From Diphasiastrum complanatum (Eukaryota; Streptophyta; Lycopodiopsida; Lycopodiales; Lycopodiaceae): a stretch of 64,000 bases of DNA. Shown one piece after another: positions 32,627 to 47,482 of the stretch; positions within the stretch are counted from its first letter, which is position 1; each line of letters starts with the position of its first letter. Below the pieces are notes generated by a model. The model made no database searches. It had not been told where the DNA came from and saw only the letters and a list, made by a program, of their open reading frames with translations. The translations under genes and the position numbers were made by a program. The stretch is from contig MU831556.1 of the NCBI GenBank assembly GCA_029204225.1, positions 122,046 to 186,045 on the forward strand, written 5' to 3'.

Positions 32627-33407
32627 GTGGCTCAGGAATTATGATAGGGCATCAATTAAACTTGGCCACCGAGAAACTTAACTTCCCATTAGAAGACTAT
32701 GAGTCTGAAATGCCACTAGTATGGTTAGAGTACAGAGTGTCGTCTGCATTTAAAGTCAACTTTATTATATATAGTGGGTTATACAGCTAAGTCACATTAT
32801 AAAGCACATTGCTCTCCAAATGTTTGAAGAAGGGTCTTTTGATTTTAACGCGTGTTTAATCTCCCATATGTGAGAAATAAAAAGTGATAATTTGTAGTTC
32901 CCTGGTCTGCAATGGGAAAAATATGATGAAGACGACTTTTTTCATATAGTTCGGTACATGAGTCGGAAAAAGTCTTCTTTGAGTTTTGTAGAAGCTACAA
33001 TTCTTCATGAACATTCACCTGAAAAGAAGACTAGTGGTCATGGTAGAAAAAGGTTGGAAATTTCAAGGCACATATATGTTATTATGCAGTGGTGACAAAT
33101 AATCAAAATTTCCTTCTTCCTTGTTTCGGGTAAAAATGATAATTTGCAATGGTTCAATGGCTTCTAAAAATGTTCTTGATTCTCATTTTCTACAGACAAC
33201 TTCTACTTTCGAGATCCAATCAGAGTAAATCTTCAGATCATGCGAAGCGAATCGTGTTTATGAAAGGTAGTGTTGTGGATTTCATCTCGAGATTTATAGA
33301 AAGCAAGATGTCATTAATAGTTGCTCAAATCTAATCATGTATGTCTTTTTTCGCTCAATTTCTAGTTGTTTGTTTTCAATAAGAGGAAACTGTTTCCATC
33401 TGCTTAC
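32627..33407 (+). pseudogene. AP2-domain gene, copy c (3' part only, broken)
   Basis: It starts at the intron 2/exon 3 border (CTCAG then GAATTATGATAG). Exon 3 has lost two bases (GGCCACCGAG), which shifts its frame. The acceptor before exon 4 is changed from GCAG to GCAA. Exon 4 and 5 blocks follow (33110-33330, QSKSSDHAKRIVF). Exons 1 and 2 and exon 6 are absent. Confidence 0.75.
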
Positions 33408-34443
33408 CCATGCGTGGATAATCCACGCGGAATCCAGAATCTAGATAGACATTTATTCAAATCCATATTAGTAGACTGTTGAAATAATAAGAAATCTAGT
33501 GAAAGTTGATTGGTGGTAGTTTTTGTGTTGATGCGTTAGTCATGAAAAATGTATGGCGTAAGGCTTGACATGATCGAAGATTGAATAGAAAAGATCATAA
33601 AGTTGGAGATTTGGTATTTATGATAAGATGAAGTTGTCTACAGGGAAATTGAAGTTTACAACATAAGTTCTTATCATGTCAGACATATTGTTTTTAGGAG
33701 TGTTATTTTTGAAATGTTTAGATAGAGAGTGCTTTAATTCTCTATTTAAGAACAGTCAGTTACAAGAGCATTGGCAGCCTAAACCTATTTCTAAATCCAG
33801 ACCATGTTTTTTTCTATCTATTTCATTCTTTACTTTGTTGTTTTCAACTAGGTAATCATCTAAAAAACACAATAACTATACATACATATGTATGTATGTA
33901 TAAAAAAAATGCATAAAATAAAAAGTTCAAAATAGTTACATTATGTAAAACAATTTAAAATTAAACATGAAGAGACTAGAAATTACCAGAGTGGCTATTT
34001 TTTAAATAAGATAGTCAAACCAATCTTTGCAAAGTTTACCATTGATTCAAAATAGTACAATTTGCTTAACTTGAGCTTTGTGAGTGTTAGTTTGCATCAT
34101 ACGTAAGTTTGATGTGCAATGTCATTATGAACCATCGTCGACCTAGTTGATAGACACAAAACATCAAAATTGACTCGAGAGAGGGTTAAAACCATGTGAA
34201 GCATGATTATTTATAGTACTTATGCGGGGGTTGTTCTTTGGTGAAGGTTCAACTCTCATCGAAGCTCTAGTTACTTATTGACCCTTCAAGAAGATTTTGA
34301 GATCTTCTTTCATAGTACTCTATATGTTTTGTAGTTTTTTACCCACAATTGCCAAAGAAGCAATTTGTCTAATATATAAGTTTGAAATTCGACTCATTTT
34401 GCACAAATGCTAGTGAAGCTCATACACATACTTTTTATGAATT

Positions 34444-34701
34444 ATGCTTGAAACTAAAAACCAAAACTTATGCACTTCTTTTGTGGTGCAATGCACAGAT
34501 TCCCCAGATCCAACCATAAAACAATTTGCAACATCTACACATGATTTGGTGTTTCTAGCAAGAATAATAATGAAGTGGGACAATTTTTGGCATGGTGGCA
34601 TTCGATCCCAATTTGCCACTAAAGTCATAGAGGATTACATAATAATTGCCAAAAATTTCCAATTATTACAGAGTGACAGTACGATCAATATCCATCAATG
34701 A
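34444..34701 (+). CDS. 85-codon unknown reading frame, copy 5 (open)
   Basis: Open for 85 codons from MLETKNQNLC to STINIHQ, with FWHGGIRSQF in place of FWPGGIRSQF. The first ten codons come from the upstream repeat module, so the start may be fortuitous. Confidence 0.35.
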   Translation: MLETKNQNLCTSFVVQCTDSPDPTIKQFATSTHDLVFLARIIMKWDNFWHGGIRSQFATKVIEDYIIIAKNFQLLQSDSTINIHQ

Positions 34702-35937
34702 ACTAAAAACTAAACACTATCAATCCTCTCACTCACATTCATCCCCATCTCATCCTCACTCTCATCTATACTCTGTTTTTCTCTCTCTCACACACAACGG
34801 AAAAAAGGAAGTCGATCTCTAATTTAGGAGCGAACCACATTTTGGTTCGTGCAAACGGTTTTTTTTTGGTCAAAAAAATTTGTGTGGATTATCCATGCAT
34901 GGATAATCCACGCGGAATCCAGAATCTAGATAGAGATTTATTCAAATCCATATCAGTAGACTGTTGAAATATTAAAAAATCTAGCGAAAGTTGATTGGTG
35001 GTAGTTTTTGTGCTGATGCATTAGTCATGAAAAATGTATGGCGTAAGGCTTGGCATGATCAAAGATTGAATAGAAAAGATCATAAAGTTGGAGATTTGGT
35101 ATTTATGATAAGATGAAGTTGCCTACAGGGAAATTGAAGTTTACAGCATAAGTTCTTATCATGTCAGACATCTTGTTTTTAGGAGTGTTATTTTTGAAAT
35201 GTTTAGATAGAGAGTGCTTTAATGCTCTATTTAATAATAGTCAGTTACAAAAGCATTGGCAGCCTAAACTTATTTCTAAATCAGCATCTTGTTTTTTTCT
35301 ATCTATTTCATTCTTTACTTTGTTGTTTTCCAATAGTTAATTATCTATTTTCTCTGAAAAACACAATAACTATACATACATATGTATGTATGTATAAAAA
35401 AAAAAGCATAAAATAAAAAGTTCAAAATAGTGACATTCTGTGAAACAATTTGAAATTAAACATTAAGAGACTAAAAATTACCATAATTGCTATTTTCCAA
35501 ATAAAATAGTCAAACCAATCTTTGCATAGTTTACCATTGATTCAAAATAGTACAATCTACTTAACTTGAGCTTTGCAAGGGTTAGTTTGCATCATACGTA
35601 AGTTTGCTGTGCAATGTCATTATGAACCATCGTCGACCTAGTTGATAGACACAAAACATCAAAATTGACTCGAGAGAGGGTTAAAACCATGTGAAGCATG
35701 ATTATTTGTAGTCCTTATGTGGGGGTTGTTCTTTGGTGAAGGTTCAACCCTCATCGAAGCTCTAGTTACTTATTGACCCTTCAAGAAGATTTTGAGATCT
35801 TGTTCCATAGTACTCTATATGTTTTGTAGTTTTTTCCCATAATTGCCAAAGAAGCAATTTGTCTAATATATAAGTTTGAAATTGGACTCATTTTGCACAA
35901 ATGCTAGTGAAGCTCATACACGTACTTTTTATGCATT

Positions 35938-36180
35938 TTGGTTGAAATTGAAAACCAAAATTTATGCACCTCCTTTGTGGAGCAATGCACAGATTCTCCA
36001 GATCCAACCATCAAACAATTTCCAACATCTACACATGATTTGGTGTTTTTAGGAAGAATAATAATGAAGTGGGACAATTTTGGCCTGGTGGCATTCGATC
36101 CCAATTTGCCACCAAAGTCCTAGAGGATTACATAATAATTGCCAAAAATTTCCAATTATTACAGAGTGACAATACTATTA
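35938..36180 (+). pseudogene. 85-codon unknown reading frame, copy 6 (frameshifted)
   Basis: It has MVEIENQNLCTSFVEQC and the FPTSTHDLVFLGRIIMKW version. One T is lost after DNF, which changes the frame before PGG. Confidence 0.4.
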
Positions 36181-36656
36181 ACATCCATCAATAAACTAGT
36201 AACTAAACACTATCAATCTTCTCACTCATATTCATCCCCATCTCATCCTCACTCTCATCTATACTCTGTTTTTCTCTCTCTCTCACACAATGGAAAAAAG
36301 AAAGTCGATCTCTAATTTAGGAGCGAAACACATTTTGGTTCGCGCCAAAGGTTTTTTTTTGGTCAAAAAAATTTGTGTGGATTATCCAGATTAGTAGAGT
36401 GAAAGTGACCAATACTTTGCAAATGTTGGATTTTTTCTAGAAGCTTGGCAAATCATACCTTGTTATCAGATGCTCATAACTCTTCAAATAGTTATGTTTG
36501 TGTTATTTTTCTTCAATTCTAGGGAATTGTGACAAATGGTATTAAGCATGGTGATTCCATTAGGTTCAAGGAGTAATATTTAGCCCTTAGCAGACATGAC
36601 TCCTATTGTGCATGTATGCTATCAAATTAGTCTAAGAAACTCCAAATTATTTGAGT

Positions 36657-36805
<149 letters not shown>

Positions 36806-38139
36806 ACATAATGAGCCAAGTAAAGTTATTAGCTGACATTTTAGATACCTTTGATTCAGTTGATACACACACACACACATACACTAATAAATATATAAAT
36901 ATATATAAACACAGAAAAGTGCACACACACACACACACATTCAATTGTACTTCCAAAGATTGAATTTTGAAAGGAAAGAGCTAAATGCTAATTAGAAGTT
37001 CCAACCCTATGTAGTGTTGTGTTTTTTTTTCTATCTTTTTGGTAGTGTCTCTCTATTTTTTGTTCTTGGTGGTGGAATTATCCTCCGAAGTGGTTCTCAA
37101 AGTTATTGGTTATGCTTACTAAGGCATCAGAGATAGAGATTTATTCAAATCCATATTAGTAGACTGTTGAAATATTAAAAAATCCAGTGAAAGTTGATTG
37201 GTGGTAGTTTTTGTGTTGATGAGTTAGTCATGAAAAATGTATGGCGTAAGGCTTGGCATGATCAAAGATTGAATAGAAAAGATCATAAAGTTGGAGATTT
37301 GTTATTTATGATAAGATGAAGTTGCCTACAGGGAAATTGAAGTTTACAGCATAAGTTCTTATCATGTCAGACATCTTGTTTTTAGGAGTGCTATTTTTGA
37401 AATGTTTAGATAGAGAGTGCTTTAATGTTCTATTTAATGACAGTCAGTTACAAAAGCATTGGCGACCTAAACTTATTTCTAAGTCAACACCTTGTTTTTT
37501 TGTATCTATTTCATTCTTTACTTTGTTGTTATCCAATAGTTAATTATCTATTTTCTCTGAAAACACAATAACTATACATACATATGTATGTATGTATAAA
37601 AAAAAAGCATAAAATAAAAAGTTCAGAATAGTTACATTCAGTCAAAGAATTAAAAATTCAACATGAAGAGACTAAAAATTACCAAAATTGCTATTTTTTA
37701 AATAAAATAGTCAAACCAATCTTTGCAAAGTTTACCATTGATTCAAAATAGTACAATCTGCTTAACTTGAGCTTTGTGCGGGTTAGTTTGCATCATACGT
37801 AAGTTTGCTGTGCAATGTCATTATGAACCATCGTTGACCTAGTTGATACACACAAAACATCAAAATTGACTTGAGAGAGGGTTAAAACCATGTGAAGCAT
37901 GATTATTTATAGTACTTATGCGGGGGTTGTTCTTTGGTGAACGTTCAACCCTCATCGAAGCTCTAGTTACTTATTGACCCTTCAAGAAGATTTTGAGATC
38001 TTGTTCCATAGTACTCTGTATGTTTTGTAATTTTTTTCCCATAATTGCCAAAGAAGCAATTTGTCTAATATATAAGTTTGAAATTCGACTCATTTTGCAC
38101 AAATGCTAGTGAAGCTCTTACACATACTTTTTATGCATT

Positions 38140-38397
38140 TTGGTTGAAATTGAAAACCAAAATTTATGCACCTCCTTTGTGGAGCAACGCACAGATTCTC
38201 CAGATCCATCCATCAAACAATTTCCAACATCTACACATGATTTGGTGTTTTTAGGAAGAATAATAATGAAGTGGGACAATTTTTGGCCTGGTGGCATTCG
38301 ATCCCAATTTGCCACCAAAGTCCTAGAGGATTACATAATAATTGCCAAAAATTTCCAATTATTACAGAGTGACAATACTATTAACATCCATCAATGA
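38140..38397 (+). CDS. 85-codon unknown reading frame, copy 7 (open)
   Basis: Open for 85 codons: CTSFVEQRTDSPDPSIKQF, THDLVFLGRIIMKWDNFWPG, GIRSQFATKVLEDYIIIAKN. Unidentified product, see 20414. Confidence 0.35.
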   Translation: MVEIENQNLCTSFVEQRTDSPDPSIKQFPTSTHDLVFLGRIIMKWDNFWPGGIRSQFATKVLEDYIIIAKNFQLLQSDNTINIHQ

Positions 38398-39632
38398 ACT
38401 AGTAACTAAACACTATCAATCTTCTCACTCACATTCATCCCCATCTCATCCTCACTCTCATCTATACTCTGTTTTTCTCTCTCTCACACACAACGGAAAA
38501 AAGAAAGTCGATCTCTAATTTAGGAGCGAATCACATTTTGGTTCGCGCCAAAGGTTTTTTTTTGGTCAAAAAAATTTGTGTGGATTATCCATGCGTGGAT
38601 AATCCACGCGGAATCCAAAATTCAGATAGAGATTTATTCAAATCCATATTAGTAGACTATTAAAATATTAAAAAATCTAGCGAAAGTTGATTGGCGGTAG
38701 TTTTTGTGTTGTTGCGTTAGTCATGAAAAATGTATGGCGTAAGGCTTGGCATGATCGAAGATTGAATAGAAAAGATCATAAAGTTGGAGATTTGGTATTT
38801 ATGATAACGTGCGGTTATCTACAGGGAAATTGAAGTTTACAGCATAAGTTCTTATCATGTCAGACATCGTGTTTTTAGGAGTGTTATTTTTTAAATGTTT
38901 AGATAGAGGGTGCTTTAATGCTCTATTTAATGACAGTTAGTTACAAAGCATTGGCAGCCTAAACTTATTTCTAAATCAGCACCTTGTTTTTTTCTATCTA
39001 TTTCATTCTTAACTTTGTTGTTTTCCAATAGTTAATTATCTACTTTCTCTGAAAAACACAATAACTATACATACATATGTATGTATGTATAAAAAAAAGG
39101 CATAAAATAAAAAGTTCAAAATAGTTACATTCTGTAAAACAATTTAAAATTAAACATGAAGAGACTAGAAATTACCAGAATTGCTATTTTTTAAATAAAA
39201 TAGTCAAACCAATCTTTGCAAAGTTTACCATTGATTCAAAATAGTACAATCTGCTTAACTTGAGCTTTGCGAGGGTTAGTTTGCATTATACGTAAGTTTG
39301 ATGTGCAATGTCATTATGAACCATCATCGACCGAGATGAAAGACACAAAATATCAAAATTGACTCGAGAGAGGGTTAAAACCATGTGAAGCATGATTATT
39401 TGTAGCCCTTATGCGGGGGTTGTTCTTTGGTGAACGTTCAACCCTCATCGAAGCTCTAGTTACTTATTGACCCTTCAAGAAGATTTTGAGATCTTGTTCC
39501 ATAGTACTCTGTATGTTTTGTAATTTTTTTCCCATAATTGCCAAAGAAGCAATTTGTCTAATATATAAGTTTGAAATTCGACTCATTTTGCACAAATGCT
39601 AGTGAAGCTCATACCCGTACTTTTTATGCATT

Positions 39633-39890
39633 TTGCTTGAAATTGAAAACCAAAATTTATGCACTTCCTTTGTGGAGCAATGCACAGATTCTCCAGATCC
39701 ATCCATCAAACAATTTCCAACATCTACACATGATTTGGTGTTTTTAGGAAGAATAATAATGAAGTGGGACAATTTTTGGCCTGGTGGCATTCGATCCCAA
39801 TTTGCCACCAAAGTCCTAGAGGATTACATAATATTGCCAAAAATTTCCAATTATTATAGAGTGACAATACTATTAACATCCATCAATGAA
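39633..39890 (+). pseudogene. 85-codon unknown reading frame, copy 8 (frameshifted at end)
   Basis: It matches copy 7 to EDYII, then loses bases (ATAATATTGCC for ATAATAATTGCC) and runs on in another frame to 40010 without the usual end. Confidence 0.4.
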
Positions 39891-41729
39891 CTAAAAACTA
39901 AACACTATCAATCTTCTCACTCACATTCATCCCCATCTCATCCTCACTCTCATCTATACTCTGTTTTTCTCTCTCTCTCACACAATGGAAAAAAGAAAGT
40001 CGATCTCTAATTTAGGAGTGAAATACATTTTCGTTCGCGCCAAAGGTTTTTTTTTTGGTCAAAAAAATTTGTGTGGATTATCCAGATTAGTAGACTGAAA
40101 GTGACCAATACTTTGCAAATGTTGGATTTTTTCTAGAAGCTTGGCAAATCATACCTTGTTATCAGATGCTCATAACTCTTCAAATAGTTATGTTTGTGTT
40201 ATTTTTCTTCAATTCTAGGGAATTGTGACAAATGGTATTAAGCATGGTGATTCCATTAGGTTCAAGGAGTAATATTTAGCCCTTAGTAGACATGACTCCT
40301 ATTGTGCATGTATGCTATCAAATTAGTCTAAGAAACTCCAAATTATTTTAGTGAGAGAGAGAGAGAGAGAGAGAGAGATCCACATAATGAGCCAAGTAAA
40401 GTTATTAGCTGACATTTTAGATCCCTTTGATTCAGTTGATACACACACACACACACATACACTAATAAATATATAAATATATATAAACACAGAAAAGTGC
40501 ACACACACACACACACATTCAATTGTACTTCCAAAGATTGAATTTTGAAAGGAAAGAGCTAAATGCTAATTAGAAATTCCAACCCTATGTAGTGTTGTGT
40601 TTTTTTTTTCTATCTTTTTGGTAGTGTCTCTCTATTTTTTGTTCTTGGTGGTGGAATTATCCTCCGAAGTGGTTCTCAAAGTTATTGGTTATGCTTACTA
40701 AGGCATCAGAGATAGAGATTTATTCAAATCCATATTAGTAGACTGTTGAAATATTAAAAAATCCAGTGAAAGTTGATTGGTGGTAGTTTTTGTGTTGATG
40801 AGTTAGTCATGAAAAATGTATGCCGTAAGGCTTGGCATGATCAAAGATTGAATAGAAAAGATCATAAAGTTGGAGATTTGTTATTTATGATAAGATGAAG
40901 TTGCCTACAGGGAAATTGAAGTTTACAGCATAAGTTCTTATCATGTCAGACATCTTGTTTTTAGGAGTGCTATTTTTGAAATGTTTAGATAGAGAGTGCT
41001 TTAATGTTCTATTTAATGACAGTCAGTTACAAAAGCATTGGCGACCTAAACTTATTTCTAAGTCAACACCTTGTTTTTTTGTATCTATTTCATTCTTTAC
41101 TTTGTTGTTATCAAATAGTTAATTATCTATTTTCTCTGAAAACACAATAACTATACATACATATGTATGTATGTATAAAAAAAAAGCATAAAATAAAAAG
41201 TTCAGAATAGTTACATTCAGTCAAAGAATTAAAAATTCAACATGAAGAGACTAAAAATTACCAAAATTGCTATTTTTTAAATAAAATAGTCAAACCAATC
41301 TTTGCAAAGTTTACCATTGATTCAAAATAGTACAATCTGCTTAACTTGAGCTTTGTGCGGGTTAGTTTGCATCATACGTAAGTTTGTTGTGCAATGTCAT
41401 TATGAACCATCGTTGACCTAGTTGATACACACAAAACATCAAAATTGACTTGAGAGAGGGTTAAAACCATGTGAAGCATGATTATTTATAGTACTTATGC
41501 GGGGGTTGTTCTTTGGTGAAGGTTCAACCCTCATCGAAGCTCTAGTTACTTATTGACCTTTCAAGAAGATTTTGAGATCTTGTTCCATAGTACTCTATAT
41601 GTTTTGTAGTTTTTTTCCCATAATTGCCACAGAAGCAATTTGTCTAATATATAAGTTTGAAATTCGACACATTTTGCACAAATGCTAATGAAGCTCATTC
41701 ACGTACTTTTTATGAATTTTGCTTGGAAT

Positions 41730-41985
41730 TGAAAACCAAAATTTATGCACTTCTTTTGTGGAGCAATGCACAGATTCTCCAGATCCAACCATCAAACAAT
41801 TTTCAACATCTGCACATGATTTGGTGTTTTTAGGAAGAATAATAATGAAGTGGGACAATTTTTGGCCTGGTGGCATTCGATCTTAATTTGCCACTAAAGT
41901 CATAGAGGATTACATAATAATTGCCAAAAATTTCCAATTATTACAGAGTGACAATACTATTAACATCCATCAATGAACTAAAAAC
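41730..41985 (+). pseudogene. 85-codon unknown reading frame, copy 9 (stop)
   Basis: It is the same block with FSTSAHDLVFL. A TAA follows GGIRS at about 41882. Confidence 0.4.
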
Positions 41986-42520
41986 TAAACACTGTCAATC
42001 TTCTCACTCACATTCATCCCCATCTCATCCTCACTCTCATCTATACTCTGTTTTTCTCTCTCTCTCACACAACAGAAAAAAGAAAGTCGATCTCTAATTT
42101 AGGAGCGAACCACATTTTGGTTCGCGCCAAAGGTTTTTTTTTTTGTCAAAAAAAATTGTGTGGATTATGCATTTGTGGATAATCCACAAGGAATCCGAAA
42201 TCTAGATAGAGATTTAGTCAAATCCATATTAGTAGACTGTTGAAATATTAAAAAATCTAGCGAAAGTTGATTGGTGGTAGTTTTTGTGTTGATGCGTTAG
42301 TCATGAAAAATGTATGGCGTAAGGCTTGGATAGAAAAATGTATCGAAGATTTAATAGAAAAGATCATAAAGTTGGAGATCTGGTATTCATGATAAGATGA
42401 AGTTGTTTACAGGGAAATTGAAGTTTACAACATAAGTTCTTATCATGTGAGACATCTTGTTTTTAGGAGTGCTATCTTTGAAATGTTTAGATAGAGAGTG
42501 CTTTAATGCTCTATTTTGCC

Positions 42521-42762
42521 TATGAAGCCTCCCTTGCCACCACATGAATAGTCATAGGGAATCATGCTTCCTCTTCCCATAAGTTAGCCACCCTATGTGG
42601 ACCTCAACATGGGTAGAGTGTGGCACTCCTATGGACTACAAGGTTACAGTGCACATTAAAATCGGCCCATTATACCTTAAACTTTATGCTTCAAAATTCA
42701 AATGGATTTTTTGAGAGGTCTCAAATCTTTTGTGGAGCAATGCACAGATTTTCCAGATCCAA
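42521..42762 (-). repeat. GGGCCGATTTTA block and partial 85-codon start
   Basis: It is in the same orientation as 20220-20460. It carries MDFLRGLKSFVEQC-type sequence (about 42703-42770), then is interrupted at DPTI and joined to a copia fragment. Confidence 0.6.
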
Positions 42763-42950
42763 CCATCGAGATTCCAGCATGATCAATTCAAATTACTATT
42801 AAAAGTCTTATATGTTTCTAAACTCTCTACAAATCAGTTATCAGTAAGTAGAATTACAGATTTAGGTCATAAGGTGGAATTCGAATTTGATCAATGCAAA
42901 ATTATTGATAGGAGTGATAATATCCTTGCACTCGGCAAGAGGTAGAGATT
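42763..42950 (+). pseudogene. Copia pre-integrase fragment H5
   Basis: In plus orientation it carries QHDQFKLLLKVLYVSKLSTN, SVSRITDLGHKVEFEF and IIDRSDNILALGKR. Only this part of the copia remnant is left here. Confidence 0.75.
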
Positions 42951-44355
42951 GGCACACTGTTATTTAGAGTCTAGTCAAGCCTTGAAAACCTTTGTTCTAT
43001 TCAATAACGTGTGAAGGATTTCAGGTGGTGTCAGTAGAACTAGAATAATTCTCGAAGCACTAAACTTGTTTACACATGATGGAGTGTATATATACAGAAG
43101 TTGGTAATAAGTGCATAAATTTTGGTTTTCAGTTTCAAGAAAAATTCATAAAAAGTACGTGTACGAGCTTCACTAGCATTTGTGTAAAATGAGTCAAATT
43201 TCAAACTTATATATTAGACAAATTTCTTCTTTGGCAATTATGGGAAAAAAACTACAAAACATATAGAGTACTATGAAACAAGATCTCAAAATCTTCTTGA
43301 AGGGTCAATAAGTAAATAGAGCTTCGATGAGGGTTAAACCTTCACCAAAGAACAAGCCCCACATAAGTACTATAAATAATCATGCTTCACATGGTTTTAA
43401 CCCTCTCTCAAGTCAATTTTGATGTTTTGTGTCTATCAACTAGGTCGACGATGGTTCATAATGACATTGCACAACAAACTTACGTATGATGCAAACTAAC
43501 CCTCGCAAAGCTCAAGTTGAGCAAATTGTACTATTTTGAATCAATGGTAAACTTTCCAAAGATTGGTTTGACTATTCTATTTAAAAAAATAGCCATTCCT
43601 GGTAATTTCTAGTCTCTTCATGTTTAATTTTAAATTGTTCTACCAAATGTAACTATTTTGAACTTTTTATTTTATGCTTTTTTTTGATACATACATACAT
43701 ATGTATGTATAGTTATAGTGTTTTTCAGGAAAAATAGATAATTAACTATTGGAAAACAACAAAGTAAAGAATGAAATAGATAGAAAAAACATGGTGCTGA
43801 TTTAGAAATAAGTTAAAAATTTATTGCAGTAATATACAAAACGCATGAGTGCCCATTGCTTTTAGTAATGGGTCAACGAAAAACCACTTTTTCCATGCTA
43901 GGGAGCAGCAAAATATCATGTTGAGAAGGCATAAGTCACGAGCATTGTTTTGAGGATTGATGTCAGTAGAACTAGAATAATTTTCAAAGGACTAAACTTG
44001 TTTACACATGATGGAGTGTATATATACAAAAGGTTGGTAATAAGTGCATAAATTTTGGTTTTCAGTTTCAAGCAAAATTCATAAAAAGTACGTGTATGAG
44101 CTTCACTAGCATTTGTGCAAAATGAGCGAATTTCAAACTTATATATTAGACAAATTGCTTCTTTGGCAATTATGGGAAAAAAACTATAAAACATATAGAG
44201 TACTATGAAACAAGATCTCAAAATCTTCTTGAAGGGTCAATAAGTAACTAGAGCTTCGATGTGGGTTGAACCTTCACAAAAGAACAACCCCCGCATAAGG
44301 ACTACAAATAATCATGCTTCACATGGTTTTAACCCTCTCTCAAGTCAATTTTGAT
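42951..44355 (-). repeat. Two partial minus-strand copies of the AT-rich repeat
   Basis: The first copy (42951-43815) carries the 18-bp palindrome at 43692. The second (43816-44355) restarts at the TATTGCAGTAATATAC block. No gene seen. Confidence 0.7.
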
Positions 44356-45209
<854 letters not shown>

Positions 45210-45887
45210 AAAAGCAAATATAAATCAGAATAAATCATACGTTTATCTACGAACACGATACACTAAAATGAATTAAAGCGTGTGTTTAATTTCGTCCTAT
45301 CTCATCAAAGCAACCTTTCCCAATCCACAAGAAGACACATTTTCTCCTCTCTCTCCATCTCTCAACTCCCTCTCTCAAACTCACATTCTCTACGTCGATT
45401 TTGCCGGTTAACTCTACGTGAGAGTGAAATTCACGGGCAGCTATGGCAGGGAGGAGTAAGTATAATGGTGTTTATCACAGAAAACGAACGGGAAGATTGG
45501 GAACCAAATATCTGGTATGGAAAGAAAATATGTTCCGCCGGATTACATGAATTCTTTGAAAAATAATTATTGTGAGAAATCGATGATATTTGTAAAGCTA
45601 TTTACATGTAAAGTCTCTTAGAACGCAAGTGATCTGTAGCTATGGCCTGAGCAAATTTGATTTATTTTTCGCAAGATCTAGCATTTTTTATTTTCTTCAC
45701 AAAGCTACTTACATATGTTTGAAATGCAACCAGTTTATATGGTTTTTCATTTTCCAATAACAGGAAAAGAAAAGGCGACAAACGTTCTGGAGCAATGGCT
45801 AACCCAGGACAGCTCTCCATTGGTACGATTTTTTTGACAATGAATTTATGGATTGATACAACCTTATTAAAAAACAAGACCTCGAGG
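45210..45887 (+). pseudogene. AP2-domain gene, copy d (promoter-less, 5' part only)
   Basis: About 320 bp that in copy e hold the heat-shock element, G-box and CCAAT box are deleted: CACATTCT is joined directly to CTACGTCGATTTTGCC near 45388. Exon 1 starts at 45443 and has an extra T near 45495 (AGATTGGG), which frameshifts it after KRTGR. Exon 1b is at 45774-45832 (59 nt). The copy ends at 45887, joined to the J/L module. Confidence 0.78.
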
Positions 45888-45959
45888 GTGGGATTCATGA
45901 TGGAATCAAAACATTGCAAACGCAAATGGACAAAGTGTGAAGCTTTGAGAGCTAGCTCT

Positions 45960-47318
45960 AGGTTGGAGAGCTGATGGAGATCGCACGGGGTGTGATCAGA
46001 GGGCAAAAACTATGATGGGTGTTTTGCTACTGATCTACTACTGCAGGGGACACTGATGGCGAGGACTTCATGGTCTGCTCATTTGGGAGTACAGGTTGGC
46101 TTTACAGCAAGGGGACAATTTTGGACATTGGCATCAATGGGGAGGCATCTACCATCATGGGCGTGGATAAGCTATCTATAGCTTTCATGCAGTTGGCTGT
46201 ATTTGCAAGAGTCTAGGCTTGGCACAAGGTATTGGAATTTCCATGGTGCAGATTCTCAAGTGGTGAGATCATGGATAAGCCTAGAGGAAGTCACTCTAAG
46301 CTGTATACCTCAGTACGAGGGATCAGCTTTCAGGACTTATTGGACAGTTGGATATGCTTGGACATGAGAGCATCTTGGTACAGGTGCAGGCCATGGTTAA
46401 GGACGTGATTTGGTGACCAGTGGTGTAGCAGCAGATCTACAAGGTGGCATAGGTGTTGGTACGACAGGATACCACTTATGGGCAGGCCTTGGTCATGTAT
46501 TTGATGCTTTATCATTCGTGTTGGTTTTCGTGAGTGTGTGTGGGCTTGCATGTTGCCTTGTCACAGGAGTTTAGATCTGAGTCGGAGCTTTATGTGGTTG
46601 TGCATTTGCTACAGTAAAACAAAGTAGTCATTTATGCTGATTGACTTGTCATTTTCTAATAGCTATCTATCTGGTGGGGGTGCAATCTTATGGTGGAAGT
46701 AAGATTTCCTCAAGTTGAGCCTCAGCTGCTCATTTATATCAGCTTTACAGGTTCGTACTTGTAAGTGTTTGATAGGATGTCAGCCTAGCTAGATGGAGGA
46801 TGTAAGTCTCATGGTGGCAGTGGGATTTCCTCAGTTTGAGCCATGTCGCTCATGTGGTCCACTTGTGGTCAAGTTGGATTGGGGATGAGTCAGTTGGTCG
46901 AGAGTATGGTGGTAGACTCTCTGTATGAGCATTGTGGTTGCATGATACTTTGTGAGTCAAACCTCATGGTTTGTATGTTATTATGCAGTGGTGATAAATA
47001 TTCAAAATTTCCTTTGGCCTTGTAATGTATAGATAATTTTCATGGTTCTGTGGCTGCTAAAAATGTTTTTGATTCTCATTTTCTTTAGCCAACTTTTGCT
47101 TACGAGCTCCAATCAGAGCGAATCTTCAAGTGATGTGAAGCGAATCGTTATCACTAAAGGTAGTGATGATACGTAAAACACTATGCTTTTTATCTCAAGA
47201 TTTATAGAAAGCAAGATGTCATTAATAGTTGCTAAAATCCAATCGTTGTTTGTTTCCAATATGTCCAAATGTTTTCCATCTCCTTAACAATGTGCTGAAA
47301 ATTCATATGTTTTTTAAG
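45960..47318 (+). repeat. Module J, copy 3
   Basis: Inverted partner of copy 2. It includes MSLMWSTCGQVGLGMSQLVE (46843) and the QSESSSDVKRIVITKGSDDT block (about 47108-47165), paralogous to AP2 exon 5. Unidentified 5' part. Confidence 0.55.
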
Positions 47319-47482
47319 CTACATCCAACAAAGCAGTAGTAGTACAAGAATAACGCAAAAACGCTTATAGGGACCTGTTTGGACCAGTAGAAGATGTTGG
47401 GAATGTTATTCCAACCATTAGAAAAATCAAGTTTCTCTTTCTACTCGCACTTGTAAATATTCTCTTGGAAGAGCTGGAGATG
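47319..47482 (+). pseudogene. Type 2 paralogue of AP2-gene exon 6 (arm e)
   Basis: It is 164 nt, with an AAG acceptor instead of TAG and a GTGAGA donor. It encodes GPVEDVGNVIPTIRKIKF and EELEM, with an in-frame stop after VVQE. Confidence 0.6.
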
